A DNA stretch of 64,000 nucleotides from Cytophagales bacterium. Lineage in GTDB: Bacteria > Bacteroidota > Bacteroidia > Cytophagales > Cyclobacteriaceae. The position numbers and the translations under genes are program-made. Of the stretch, positions 25,530-33,792 are shown piece by piece. Numbering within the stretch: position 1 is the stretch's first letter; the number at the start of each line of letters is the position of its first letter. The stretch lies in NCBI GenBank assembly GCA_022360055.1, contig JAKSDO010000222.1:1-64000 (forward strand), read 5' to 3'. The notes beneath the pieces were generated by a model that was given only the letters and a program-made list of their open reading frames with translations, had not been told where the DNA came from and made no database searches.

Positions 25530-26984
25530 TTATTTAATCAGAGTAAGTCTCTTGACTTCGCTCTGATTTCTCATATTTTGTTTTTCTATCCACAATATTG
25601 AGCTTTCCTCAAATAGCGGATTTATTTCATTGGGGATGGGAGCTTTTGTTTTTTTCTGCCAGGCTTTAAGTTCTTTTAAAAGCTCTTTTGTCTTTTTGGA
25701 ATATTTATCCTTTAAATTTTCTTTTTCTCCAAGATCATTTTTTAAGTTATAAAGTTGTAAAGAGCCATCCTCGAAGTTTTCTATCAGTTTCCAGCTTCCC
25801 TTTCGGATAGCGCCGCCAGGTGGCTGCCACAACAGTGAATTACTGCGCCCGTTCCCGTTATAAGATGTTAAATGCCAAAAGATGGCTTCTCGTTTTAGTT
25901 TTCCTTTTCCTGCTAACAAAGGCACGATGCTTAGGCCGTCGATAAATTTTTCTTTTGGAAGATTTGCTCCGGCCATTTCTGCCAAAGTCGGATAAAAATC
26001 CACAACAGAAACAGGCGTGTCATTCTTGGTTGCTTTTTTGACTTTTCCAGGCCATTTTATAATTAGCGGTACGCGAATACCACCTTCATGAAGGTTTCCT
26101 TTTTGGCCTTTTAACGGAGCGTTGGATGTTGCTGCAATCTGTCCGCCATTATCCGAGGTAAAAATTACAATGGTGTTTTCATTCAAATCAAGTTCTTCAA
26201 TCTTTTTCAAAACACGTCCTACACATAAATCCATATAACTAACCATAGCTCCGTAAGCAGGAATGCTTTGCTCTCCATCCGATTTTTTCTTGGCATACTT
26301 AGCCGCCCATTCCTTTTTCGCATGAAGCGGAACATGAACCAGGTAAAACGGGAAATAAAGAAAGAACGGATTGTTCTTATTCTCCTCAATAAATCGACAG
26401 GCTCCATCGGTTAATACATCAGGAAGATATTTCCCGTCTTTTTGCGGCTCAATATGCTTCACATTCAGGTAAGGGCTAAAAAAACTCCGTGGAGCCCCGG
26501 TTTCACAACCACCGATATTTACATCAAATCCTTGCGCAAGAGGATAGGTTTCTGAGGCATTGCCTAAGTGCCATTTGCCAAAGTGACCGTTTATATATCC
26601 GGCATTTTTCAAAACTTCTGCGATCGTAATATCGTTTGGAGAGAGGAATTTTTTTGATCCGATCCCTTTTACTCTTTGCATTTTCAAAGGCGTTCCGGCA
26701 TATGCATCAACTGCATAAATACCTGTCCGCGGAGGATATTCACCGGTCATTAATGAAGCTCTGGACGGGGCACAGGTTGGCATCATATAAGCTGATGTAA
26801 AGCTCATCCCTTCACCGGCCAGCTTGTCGATATGAGGTGTTTCATAAAATTTGCTGCCGTAACACCCTAAATCACTCCAACCTAAGTCATCGATTAAAAA
26901 GAAAATAATGTTTGGTTTATGACTTTCACGAGCGTTTAAACCCAGAAAGACAAACGAGAACAATACAACAAGAGCTCCTTTCAT
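25530..26984 (-). CDS. Sulfatase 3 (formylglycine type, S1 family)
   Basis: The 484-residue protein starts at the ATG at 26984 (a TTG two codons earlier is not preferred) with a signal peptide (LVVLFSFVFLGLNARE). KPNIIFFLIDDLGWSDLGCYG gives the metal ligands, FGly Cys71 lies in CAPSRASLMTGEYPPRTG, and HFGKWHLG, HVPLHAK and FTSDNGG follow. Its C-terminal half (LYNLKNDLGEKENL) is typical of PUL sulfatases. It is flanked by the MITE-like repeat copies B (upstream) and C (downstream), so the operon is punctuated by repeats here. Confidence 0.92.
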   Translation of the reverse strand: MKGALVVLFSFVFLGLNARESHKPNIIFFLIDDLGWSDLGCYGSKFYETPHIDKLAGEGMSFTSAYMMPTCAPSRASLMTGEYPPRTGIYAVDAYAGTPLKMQRVKGIGSKKFLSPNDITIAEVLKNAGYINGHFGKWHLGNASETYPLAQGFDVNIGGCETGAPRSFFSPYLNVKHIEPQKDGKYLPDVLTDGACRFIEENKNNPFFLYFPFYLVHVPLHAKKEWAAKYAKKKSDGEQSIPAYGAMVSYMDLCVGRVLKKIEELDLNENTIVIFTSDNGGQIAATSNAPLKGQKGNLHEGGIRVPLIIKWPGKVKKATKNDTPVSVVDFYPTLAEMAGANLPKEKFIDGLSIVPLLAGKGKLKREAIFWHLTSYNGNGRSNSLLWQPPGGAIRKGSWKLIENFEDGSLQLYNLKNDLGEKENLKDKYSKKTKELLKELKAWQKKTKAPIPNEINPLFEESSILWIEKQNMRNQSEVKRLTLIK

Positions 26985-26998
26985 AGTCAAATCAATTT

Positions 26999-27230
26999 AG
27001 TGTTAAGTAAAATTAAAAACGTTGTTTTTGTCATTTCGAGACCTAACTTTTTATATAAAACGCACAAATTTGAATGACGTAGTCTTGTGTATTCATCTGA
27101 TTTACATATTATTATAAAAACACGTCATCGGTACGTCAGGGGAGAGCTGGCTTATTCGTGGTAGCCCGGTGTTGATTGAACCAGATTGCTCACTCCGTTC
27201 GAAATGATACTTTACTTTTGACTTAACACT
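26999..27230 (-). repeat. MITE-like repeat, copy B with 10-bp terminal inverted repeats
   Basis: AGTGTTAAGT at 26999-27008 and ACTTAACACT at 27221-27230 are perfect 10-bp terminal inverted repeats. A second, inner pair is TCATTTCGA at 27031-27039 and TCGAAATGA at 27199-27207. The 232-bp unit has no coding capacity. Its right end supplies the last five codons and the stop codon of the GH36 gene. The TCATTTCGA...GGAGTGAG text resembles intergenic repeats common in Bacteroidota genomes. Confidence 0.8.
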
Positions 27231-29263
27231 ACTTCATATTTAAAGTATTTAAAATCAGCCGGATTTTTAATAGTAAAACCAGCCTCACCATCTTTCAAGA
27301 TTAAGACCTCATCCAGATCCGTTGTCAGGTCCGTAAGCCTGATCGTTTTATTTCCCAGAAATTTTAGAGAAAGCTTCTTTGAAGTGTCGCTATTATTCAA
27401 TTCCCTGAAAATGGTTAAGTAACCTGAGTGGGTCTTCGGATTATGATTTTGAAAACCTGTCCAGCTTTTATTGTCAGGTACATCTCCAAGTGGAAACACA
27501 TAGCCGGCATACATTTCCTCCCTGTGCTTTTTGTAAACCGACAAAAGTGGTTTTATCTCTTTCCTTGCTTCTTCAGAGTAATAGTGAGTTTCCTGAAAGA
27601 AAATTGGGCTTGACATCAAAGCTATTGCTACTACATATGGATGGTTATGCAGTTGAGCATCTGTCTTTGTCGGGTCTTTGGTCATGTCGATATTTTGAAC
27701 AGTAACCTGAAATTTGTTAAGGTTTACATATTTAGAAAGTAGCCAGGCATCCCTAAGTACTTTAGAAGGAATGTACTGAACCGGCGGACGCGCAGTTGTA
27801 ACCTTCCTGTTTTCTAAGTAAATGTTCCCGTATTCACGCCCATAAAAGTAACCGGCGCGAGGAGGGATCTCAGTAACATCCCAATTTACGCATGTATTGT
27901 AGTTGGAATATTTGATGAGCTCTCTTGCTTTTCCCATCAGTTCATCCCTTTTTTCTATGGTATTCAGATTTGCAAAATCGAGTTTAAATGCGTTGAAACC
28001 GCCTTTGTCATAATTCCATTTGAGTTTTTCTGTCGGTACGACCCATGCAGCCCATAAGCCTAATTTTACATTGAGCTCTTTTGCTTTTTCCTTTACTTTG
28101 TCCCATCCACCGGGATACACATCGTAATCGCCAATAACATCTTTGTGTTCATGATCTCTCGAATGTTTAGCCGGTAACCATTCGGCAGTTTGCCAACCAT
28201 CATCGATCTGAAGAATATCGATACCTAAATCGGCAACACTTTCCAGTTCTTTTAATACATTCTCTTCGCGAGCTGCATAGAGGCATCCTGGTCGCATATC
28301 CTCTGACCCCCATGTGTTTGCCATCATGAAAATATCCCTGTCCGGATGAACGGGGAATCTTCTCCTGTCAAACTTTTTTAATGAAAGAAGAGCATTGTCA
28401 AAATCACCGGAATACAAGATGGCCCAGTTTGCCCAGCACGATAAATAGTTATCTTCCCTAAGGTTTTTGGGAAACATCCCCGCACCAGATATCCGAATAA
28501 TATTTTCATCAAGCAAAAAAGATCCGGTAGCGACATCACCTTTTTTCTTTAGACTTGTCGACTTGTTTGATTCCTTCACCAAAACAATGCCCTTTTCTTC
28601 AGATGCAAGAACGAGCCCGTTTGCCCAATCCACTGTTTTTGTATCAACATTCAATTCAGTTTCTGTAAGGATGTCTTTATCCATATTTGTTTTTATACCC
28701 TGCATATAACCGAATGCCGTTTTTTCGGAAAACTCATCTTTAAAGTTCAGCGTTTCGGTTATATCGGTTGAAAAGCGTTCTCTCTTAGAATCAAACCCAG
28801 GCAAAGCTTTTAGCTGGATTTGGGTTCTTAAACCTTCTGCCTCCGGGTAAGCCCAAACCATGTATTTTAACATCAGGCGTTTCTCTGGGTATTCAAATTC
28901 TGCTTCAACACAGATGTGTGTATCGGTAAATTTTTCGTCATCGGAAACAAAAGAGCTCAAGGTAACCAGATTTCCTCGAGCATATCCATCAACGGACCAA
29001 TCACAAAGTATTTCTGGATTTGTTTTTACCCATTCGGTATCAGAACTAATGTTTCTAAATGATTCAGTAGCAAATCCATACGGAGTAAGTCGATAGGTTC
29101 GTTCTACCTTACCCGTTGAAATTATAAGTTTATCATGCTCAGTAAAAACCGTCGCTCTTCCATTAGAAATGTTTTGTTCGGGAAGTTTTTTAATTGAACA
29201 GGAAAACAGATGGACTAAGCATAGTATAAGCCAGCAAAATTGCCTCATAACATTCGGATTCAT
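27212..29263 (-). CDS. GH36-like alpha-galactosidase lipoprotein
   Basis: The protein has about 683 residues from the ATG at 29263; a TTG at 29281 overlaps the upstream stop and a second ATG lies at 29248. The lipoprotein signal ends LFSC. An N-terminal beta-sandwich (about 40-320) precedes the barrel: MMANTWGSED, LGIDILQIDDGWQ, LGLWAAWVVP, the nucleophile strand FKLDF with Asp429, and TCVNWDVTEIPP near the acid/base position. This matches GH36-type alpha-galactosidases. It probably removes alpha-galactosyl or related units from the desulfated glycan, on the cell surface or in the periplasm. It is directly downstream of sulfatase 4 in PUL 1, and its last codons derive from a repeat element. 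Confidence 0.8.
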   Translation of the reverse strand: MNPNVMRQFCWLILCLVHLFSCSIKKLPEQNISNGRATVFTEHDKLIISTGKVERTYRLTPYGFATESFRNISSDTEWVKTNPEILCDWSVDGYARGNLVTLSSFVSDDEKFTDTHICVEAEFEYPEKRLMLKYMVWAYPEAEGLRTQIQLKALPGFDSKRERFSTDITETLNFKDEFSEKTAFGYMQGIKTNMDKDILTETELNVDTKTVDWANGLVLASEEKGIVLVKESNKSTSLKKKGDVATGSFLLDENIIRISGAGMFPKNLREDNYLSCWANWAILYSGDFDNALLSLKKFDRRRFPVHPDRDIFMMANTWGSEDMRPGCLYAAREENVLKELESVADLGIDILQIDDGWQTAEWLPAKHSRDHEHKDVIGDYDVYPGGWDKVKEKAKELNVKLGLWAAWVVPTEKLKWNYDKGGFNAFKLDFANLNTIEKRDELMGKARELIKYSNYNTCVNWDVTEIPPRAGYFYGREYGNIYLENRKVTTARPPVQYIPSKVLRDAWLLSKYVNLNKFQVTVQNIDMTKDPTKTDAQLHNHPYVVAIALMSSPIFFQETHYYSEEARKEIKPLLSVYKKHREEMYAGYVFPLGDVPDNKSWTGFQNHNPKTHSGYLTIFRELNNSDTSKKLSLKFLGNKTIRLTDLTTDLDEVLILKDGEAGFTIKNPADFKYFKYEVVLSQK

Positions 29264-29277
29264 TGAGTTTAGTCTGA

Positions 29278-30666
29278 TCAAGGTATGTACTCAGGGTTCA
29301 ATTGCACCGGGACCGGCGCATTTGTTTCCTTTCTCCAGGCAATCAGCATTTTTAATAACTGTTCAACCTTCTCAGGATTTGAATCGGTCAAATTATTTTC
29401 TTCACTTAGATCATTTTTCAGGTTGTAGAGCTCAATGTCGTTCCCCTCAAAATATTGTATGAGTTTCCAATCCCCCAATCGTATGGCGGAACCCGGCCGT
29501 GTCCGGAAAACAGGATCTTGCGACTCTGCATTTCCTCCCTCCAGGTAAATTGGAAAATGCCAGTAAAGCGGACGTAAACCCAGGGTTCCTTGTTGGGTTA
29601 ACAGTGGAATAATTGATTGACCATCAAGGACTTTATTGTCCGGCTTCTCGATCCCAGCAACTTCCAGTATTGTAGGATAAAAGTCCAGGTTGCTCACAGG
29701 TTCGGCCGATTCGGTTCCCGCTTCAATTTTTCCCTTCCAATATGCAAACATTGGCTCGCGAATACCTCCTTCATAGTATGATCCTTTACCGGCTCTGAGA
29801 GGACGTTGTTTAGTAACTCTGTAAACGCCCCCATTATCCGAAATGAAAAGGATAAATGTATTTTCAAGTTTACCGGATTTCTCCAGATACCCGATCATTC
29901 TTCCTATCTGGGTGTCTAAATTCTCGACCATTGTCGCATATTTCGGATTATTCTGCCCTTTCCATGCCGGTTTATCTTCATATTTAGGCAGCAGGCTTTT
30001 TACCGGATGGATGGGAGTATGTACCGCGTAAGGGGAATAGTAAAGGAAATAGGGATTTTCCCCGGTGGATTTAAGAAAATCAAGAGTTTTATCCATGATC
30101 AGGTCGGTAAGATAATAATCTTCTGAGGGTGCTTCAAGGGGAACCGATTTATACGGAGGATAGTAGCTCCCCGGATTGCCGGCGTGACATCCACCTATGT
30201 TTACATCAAATCCCTGGGTTCGGGGATCATCGTTCAAGTGCCATTTCCCTGCATGGCAGGTTGTATATCCGGCATCTTTAAGTACTTCCGTAAGTATGTA
30301 TTGACTGTCAGGTAATATGGTATTGTTTTTTTCAGGAATCAGTTTTCTATCCTTGCTTCTACCTCGCTTTGATGTACCGACAGTGTAGATCCCGTGCCTT
30401 GGAGTCCATTGCCCACTCATCAGGCAAGCCCTACTGGGGGCGCAGTTGGATGCCGCTGCATAGGCATTTGTAAAGATCATTCCACTGGATGCTAACTTAT
30501 CAAGTACTGGAGTTTCATAGAATTTCGAGCCCATAAACCCAACATCGCACCATCCCAGGTCATCGATATTTATAAGAATGATATTTGGCTTTGGTTGCTC
30601 AGATCTTCTTTGGTTACACGCTAAAAGAGACAAGACAGAAAAGAGAACGATTAGGGCTTTGTTCAT
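29278..30666 (-). CDS. Sulfatase 4 (formylglycine type, S1 family), lipoprotein
   Basis: The preferred start is the ATG at 30666, which gives a 462-residue lipoprotein (VLSLLAC, Cys17). The reading frame stays open upstream through the 90-bp repeat to 30789, and an alternative ATG at 30699 marks the repeat boundary, so automatic start calls may be too long by up to 41 residues. The metal motif is LINIDDLGWCDVGF, FGly Cys75 lies in CAPSRACLMSGQ, and GKWHLN, HTPIHP and ISDNGG follow. It should desulfate a glycan at the outer membrane. It precedes the GH36 gene with only a few bases between them. Confidence 0.9.
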   Translation of the reverse strand: MNKALIVLFSVLSLLACNQRRSEQPKPNIILINIDDLGWCDVGFMGSKFYETPVLDKLASSGMIFTNAYAAASNCAPSRACLMSGQWTPRHGIYTVGTSKRGRSKDRKLIPEKNNTILPDSQYILTEVLKDAGYTTCHAGKWHLNDDPRTQGFDVNIGGCHAGNPGSYYPPYKSVPLEAPSEDYYLTDLIMDKTLDFLKSTGENPYFLYYSPYAVHTPIHPVKSLLPKYEDKPAWKGQNNPKYATMVENLDTQIGRMIGYLEKSGKLENTFILFISDNGGVYRVTKQRPLRAGKGSYYEGGIREPMFAYWKGKIEAGTESAEPVSNLDFYPTILEVAGIEKPDNKVLDGQSIIPLLTQQGTLGLRPLYWHFPIYLEGGNAESQDPVFRTRPGSAIRLGDWKLIQYFEGNDIELYNLKNDLSEENNLTDSNPEKVEQLLKMLIAWRKETNAPVPVQLNPEYIP

Positions 30667-30696
30667 TCTTAAGCAAATTGGATTAAAAGTATTTTT

Positions 30697-30789
30697 CATC
30701 TGTATATATTTTTTAAAGTTGCTAACGCACAGAGCAATATAATCGTGCTCGTGTGTGTCCTGAATTTGCTCCGGTCCTACCGGTTTCAT
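30697..30789 (-). repeat. 90-bp ATGAAACCGG repeat, copy 5
   Basis: The unit runs exactly 90 bp between ATG at 30789 and ATG at 30699. It contains CCGGTAGGACCGG and GAGCACGATTATATTGCTC, both hairpin-forming. It is open in the frame of sulfatase 4 and could add a 30-residue tag to that protein if translated. Confidence 0.85.
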
Positions 30790-30817
30790 CTGTTATATGA
30801 TAGTTTAGTTATCATTT

Positions 30818-32263
30818 TTAGTCCATATCTTTTCTGACCTCAGGATCGATCAGATGCCAATATTGTTCACGCATCTTTGCTTTTGATCTTTGAGCTATTT
30901 CAGGATCTTCTTTAATCTTTCCTTTATCATCCGTTTCTGCAATCCAGTTATCCAATGCATTTCTCAGTGTCTCAATCTGCTTTTGATATTTTCCCGAATT
31001 AATCAGATTGTCTGTCTCAAACGGATCATTTTCAAGGTCATAAAATTCTTCATACTCCTTTGTAGAAGAAAACCATTGAGACTGAATTTCATTGAGTTGG
31101 CCTTCTCTTTGCAACCTGCGCAGTTCCGGCATCGGCCTTAACCTCGCTTCAATGTAATAGCTGTTTTTCTGTACATAACCGACGTCATTTCTGTAATTCC
31201 GGATCAGCTTAAAACGTTTTCCGGTAACTGCCCTTATGCGTTCTTCCGTGCCGTCGCACCGGTCCCGGGACGTAAAAATGTATTCCTTCTTTTTCCCTCC
31301 CAGCATTGGAATCGCGGATCCATCCAATTCCTCTGGAATTTCAATGCCTGCTAATTTTAATGTGGATGCTGTTATATCTATCAGGCTAACCAGGTCATCG
31401 GAAACTGTTCCCGGTTTAATTTTTTCGGGATACCTGATAACCAGTGGGACTTTTGTGCCGGTTTCGTAGAGCCATTGCTTGTGCCTTACCATTGCCGATC
31501 CGTGATCCGAAAAATAAACGATGACCGTGTTGTCGTAAAAGCCATCCTTTTTAAGCTGTTCAATCACTCGTCCTACTTTACTGTCCATGTGCGATATGCC
31601 TTGAAGGCATTGAGCCATCCACTTCTTTGTTTTTGGCGTACCGGGATAATAGGGGGGCAATTCGACTTTCGAGCTGTCAATCAAAGCTCCGTTTTCTTTG
31701 GCCCATCTTTCCGATTCATCCCACAAATAAGGTTTTGGTTCATTGAAATTGACATAGGCGAAAAAAGGCCTTCCTTTCGGGCAAGAATTCCAATCTGATC
31801 CTGGAAATACATGCTCGACTTTAAAATTGAAGTCGGTTTTACTGTTTCCCTGAATATCTTTGAACATGCCGGAAAGGTTACAGATATAGTATCCATGATT
31901 TGCCAACCTTTCGGTAACCGGTTTTACTTTTTCCGGTAATGGTTTTTTGTTGGGGGTTCGGTGTTGATGTGCGCCAATTCGTATGTTATACATACCTGTA
32001 AACAAAGATGAGCGGCTGGAAGAACAAACAGGTGACGGTGCATAAGCACGGGTAAACATTGCGCCTTCTGAGGCAAGCCGATCAATGTTTGGGGTTTTAA
32101 CCAGCGCATTTCCATAACATCCTAATTCAGGACTCATATCTTCATTGACAATCCACAAAATATTGGGCACAGCTTTTCCGGCATTCGGGTCAACCGAACA
32201 ACTGATGGATGGAGTCAGAAATAGACAAGCTAAAATTAAATAGAGAACCCTTTTCGCTTTCAT
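30818..32263 (-). CDS. Sulfatase 5 with atypical C-S-S-S-R site, lipoprotein
   Basis: The 481-residue protein starts at the ATG at 32263 with a lipoprotein signal (PSISC, Cys22). The metal motif is NILWIVNEDMSPELGCYG, where Glu-Asp replaces the usual Asp-Asp. The FGly motif is Cys80 in CSSSRSSLFTG, with Ser in place of the usual Pro after the first spacer. Such variants occur in the heparan N-sulfatase-like branch of S1 sulfatases. YFSDHGSAMVRHK and KVPLVIRYP complete the site. It is the first gene after susD, separated from it by a terminator-like hairpin. Its specificity probably differs from that of the other four sulfatases. Confidence 0.88.
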   Translation of the reverse strand: MKAKRVLYLILACLFLTPSISCSVDPNAGKAVPNILWIVNEDMSPELGCYGNALVKTPNIDRLASEGAMFTRAYAPSPVCSSSRSSLFTGMYNIRIGAHQHRTPNKKPLPEKVKPVTERLANHGYYICNLSGMFKDIQGNSKTDFNFKVEHVFPGSDWNSCPKGRPFFAYVNFNEPKPYLWDESERWAKENGALIDSSKVELPPYYPGTPKTKKWMAQCLQGISHMDSKVGRVIEQLKKDGFYDNTVIVYFSDHGSAMVRHKQWLYETGTKVPLVIRYPEKIKPGTVSDDLVSLIDITASTLKLAGIEIPEELDGSAIPMLGGKKKEYIFTSRDRCDGTEERIRAVTGKRFKLIRNYRNDVGYVQKNSYYIEARLRPMPELRRLQREGQLNEIQSQWFSSTKEYEEFYDLENDPFETDNLINSGKYQKQIETLRNALDNWIAETDDKGKIKEDPEIAQRSKAKMREQYWHLIDPEVRKDMD

Positions 32264-32279
32264 GTAATCTCAAAAAATG

Positions 32280-32318
32280 AAATCCCGGAAGAAGATTTTA
32301 AAGCTCCTCCCGGGGTTT
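32280..32318 (-). terminator. Terminator/attenuator between susD and the sulfatase genes
   Basis: On the minus strand AAACCCCGGGAGGAG pairs with CTTCTTCCGGGATTT (15 bp with two G-U pairs and one mismatch). A loop of nine bases separates the arms, and a T-rich stretch ending TTTTTT follows. Partial termination here would give more susCD than sulfatase mRNA, a known feature of Sus-type operons. Confidence 0.65.
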
Positions 32319-32326
32319 ATACTCAA

Positions 32327-33781
32327 TCAGTATCCAAGGTTGTTAGGCAACAATGCTTCATTTAAGGCTATTTCCTGCGATGGAACAGGACATAGCATAT
32401 GATGATCTTTCACATTGGCAGCACCGTCAGGGTTTGTCGCTGCAATAGACTGAACCGCTTCTACCAGTTTTCCCCATCTGTTCAAATCCCATCTGCGATG
32501 ATATTCAAAACTTAGTTCCCATTTTCGTTCATTCATAATGGCAGTGCGAAACTCTTCTTTTGATAAACCAGATAATCTTTTCGCAGGATCATTTCCAAAT
32601 GCACGATCGCGAATTGCATTGATTTTCTCATAAGCCTCAGCAGTTGGGCCATTTAATTCATTTTCTGCTTCGGCATACATTAAGTAAGCATCTGCCAACC
32701 TAAAAATGATCGCATTTAAATCACCATTAGCACGTGGAGAATCCCAATCCATGTTTTTGGCAACATAGTGGTAATTGGTTTCAATTCCATCCCATCCGTG
32801 CCAATTGTACATTTCAATTCTTTGATCATCCGGATCGAATGATGCAATGAACTCTTCCGTAGAGGTCAGTAACCCAAAACCGGCAGTAGGTAAATTAAGC
32901 GATCTTGGCTCATCCTTTGTACGAGGCATATACCGAGATGTGCGAATAGCTTTATTAATATCTAATTGGTAATCAACTTCAAATACACTTTCGCTATTGT
33001 GCTCATTGGCAACACCAAAAATGTCTTTGTATACAGGCACAAGTGCATGTGGTCCTCCACTTTGCTGAATAATCTCGCCGGCAGTCGCTTTTGCTTTTGA
33101 CCACTCCCCTTGCCATAGATAGACTTTTGCAAGCAACATCTTTGCGGCCCATTTAGTTGCACGTCCGACATCAGTTGCAGGATAAGAAGCGGGTAAGCTT
33201 TGCTCGGCGTCCAACAAATCCAGCACAATCTGACCTCTTACCTGAGCTGCAGGAGTTCTTGGGATAGCACCTCCAACTTCCTCAATATTCAGTTCATCGA
33301 GCCACATAGGCACATCCCCCCACCAGTTTGTAAGCATATAATAATACAAGCCGCGCAAAAACTTGGCTTCTCCGATTACTCTGGTTTTAATCTCAGCGGA
33401 AATTCCTTCCGAAGCGGAAACTCTTGCTATTAATTGATTGGCATCTCCAACTGCCCTGTAAAGGTTTTGCCAATGACCTCTTAGATTTGCTTCGTTGGAA
33501 GCACTCATGGTGTAAACATGGAATGGGAAGCTGCCTTCACGGCCACCTGTCGGTCTGGAAATATCTGTTCCCTGGTGTGACCAGTATCCGTAATCCCAGC
33601 CCCAGTCACCACCATAAAACTTGTTCAGCCATTTATATACACCATTAACGCCACCAATCGCTTCAGCATCCGATGTATAAAACTGGTTTGGGTCCATCCT
33701 GTCTCGAGGTTCTTCGTCAAGTAGATCGGAGCAAGAGACAACAACTAAATTTAGTATTATATAATAAAATATTCTTTTCAT
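32327..33781 (-). CDS. SusD/RagB-family glycan-binding lipoprotein (PUL 1)
   Basis: The 484-residue protein has a lipoprotein signal (LNLVVVSC, Cys17) and the SusD features DLLDEEPRDRMDPNQFYTSD at the N-terminus, tetratricopeptide-like helices (AAKMLLAKVYLWQGEW) and a C-terminal ERKWELSFEYHRRWDLNRWG motif. It forms the lid of a SusC channel on the cell surface and captures oligosaccharides. It lies 11 bp downstream of susC, as expected for the pair. The ligand cannot be predicted from sequence, but the linked sulfatases suggest a sulfated glycan. Confidence 0.93.
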   Translation of the reverse strand: MKRIFYYIILNLVVVSCSDLLDEEPRDRMDPNQFYTSDAEAIGGVNGVYKWLNKFYGGDWGWDYGYWSHQGTDISRPTGGREGSFPFHVYTMSASNEANLRGHWQNLYRAVGDANQLIARVSASEGISAEIKTRVIGEAKFLRGLYYYMLTNWWGDVPMWLDELNIEEVGGAIPRTPAAQVRGQIVLDLLDAEQSLPASYPATDVGRATKWAAKMLLAKVYLWQGEWSKAKATAGEIIQQSGGPHALVPVYKDIFGVANEHNSESVFEVDYQLDINKAIRTSRYMPRTKDEPRSLNLPTAGFGLLTSTEEFIASFDPDDQRIEMYNWHGWDGIETNYHYVAKNMDWDSPRANGDLNAIIFRLADAYLMYAEAENELNGPTAEAYEKINAIRDRAFGNDPAKRLSGLSKEEFRTAIMNERKWELSFEYHRRWDLNRWGKLVEAVQSIAATNPDGAANVKDHHMLCPVPSQEIALNEALLPNNLGY

Positions 33782-33792
33782 GATGCTAAGAT

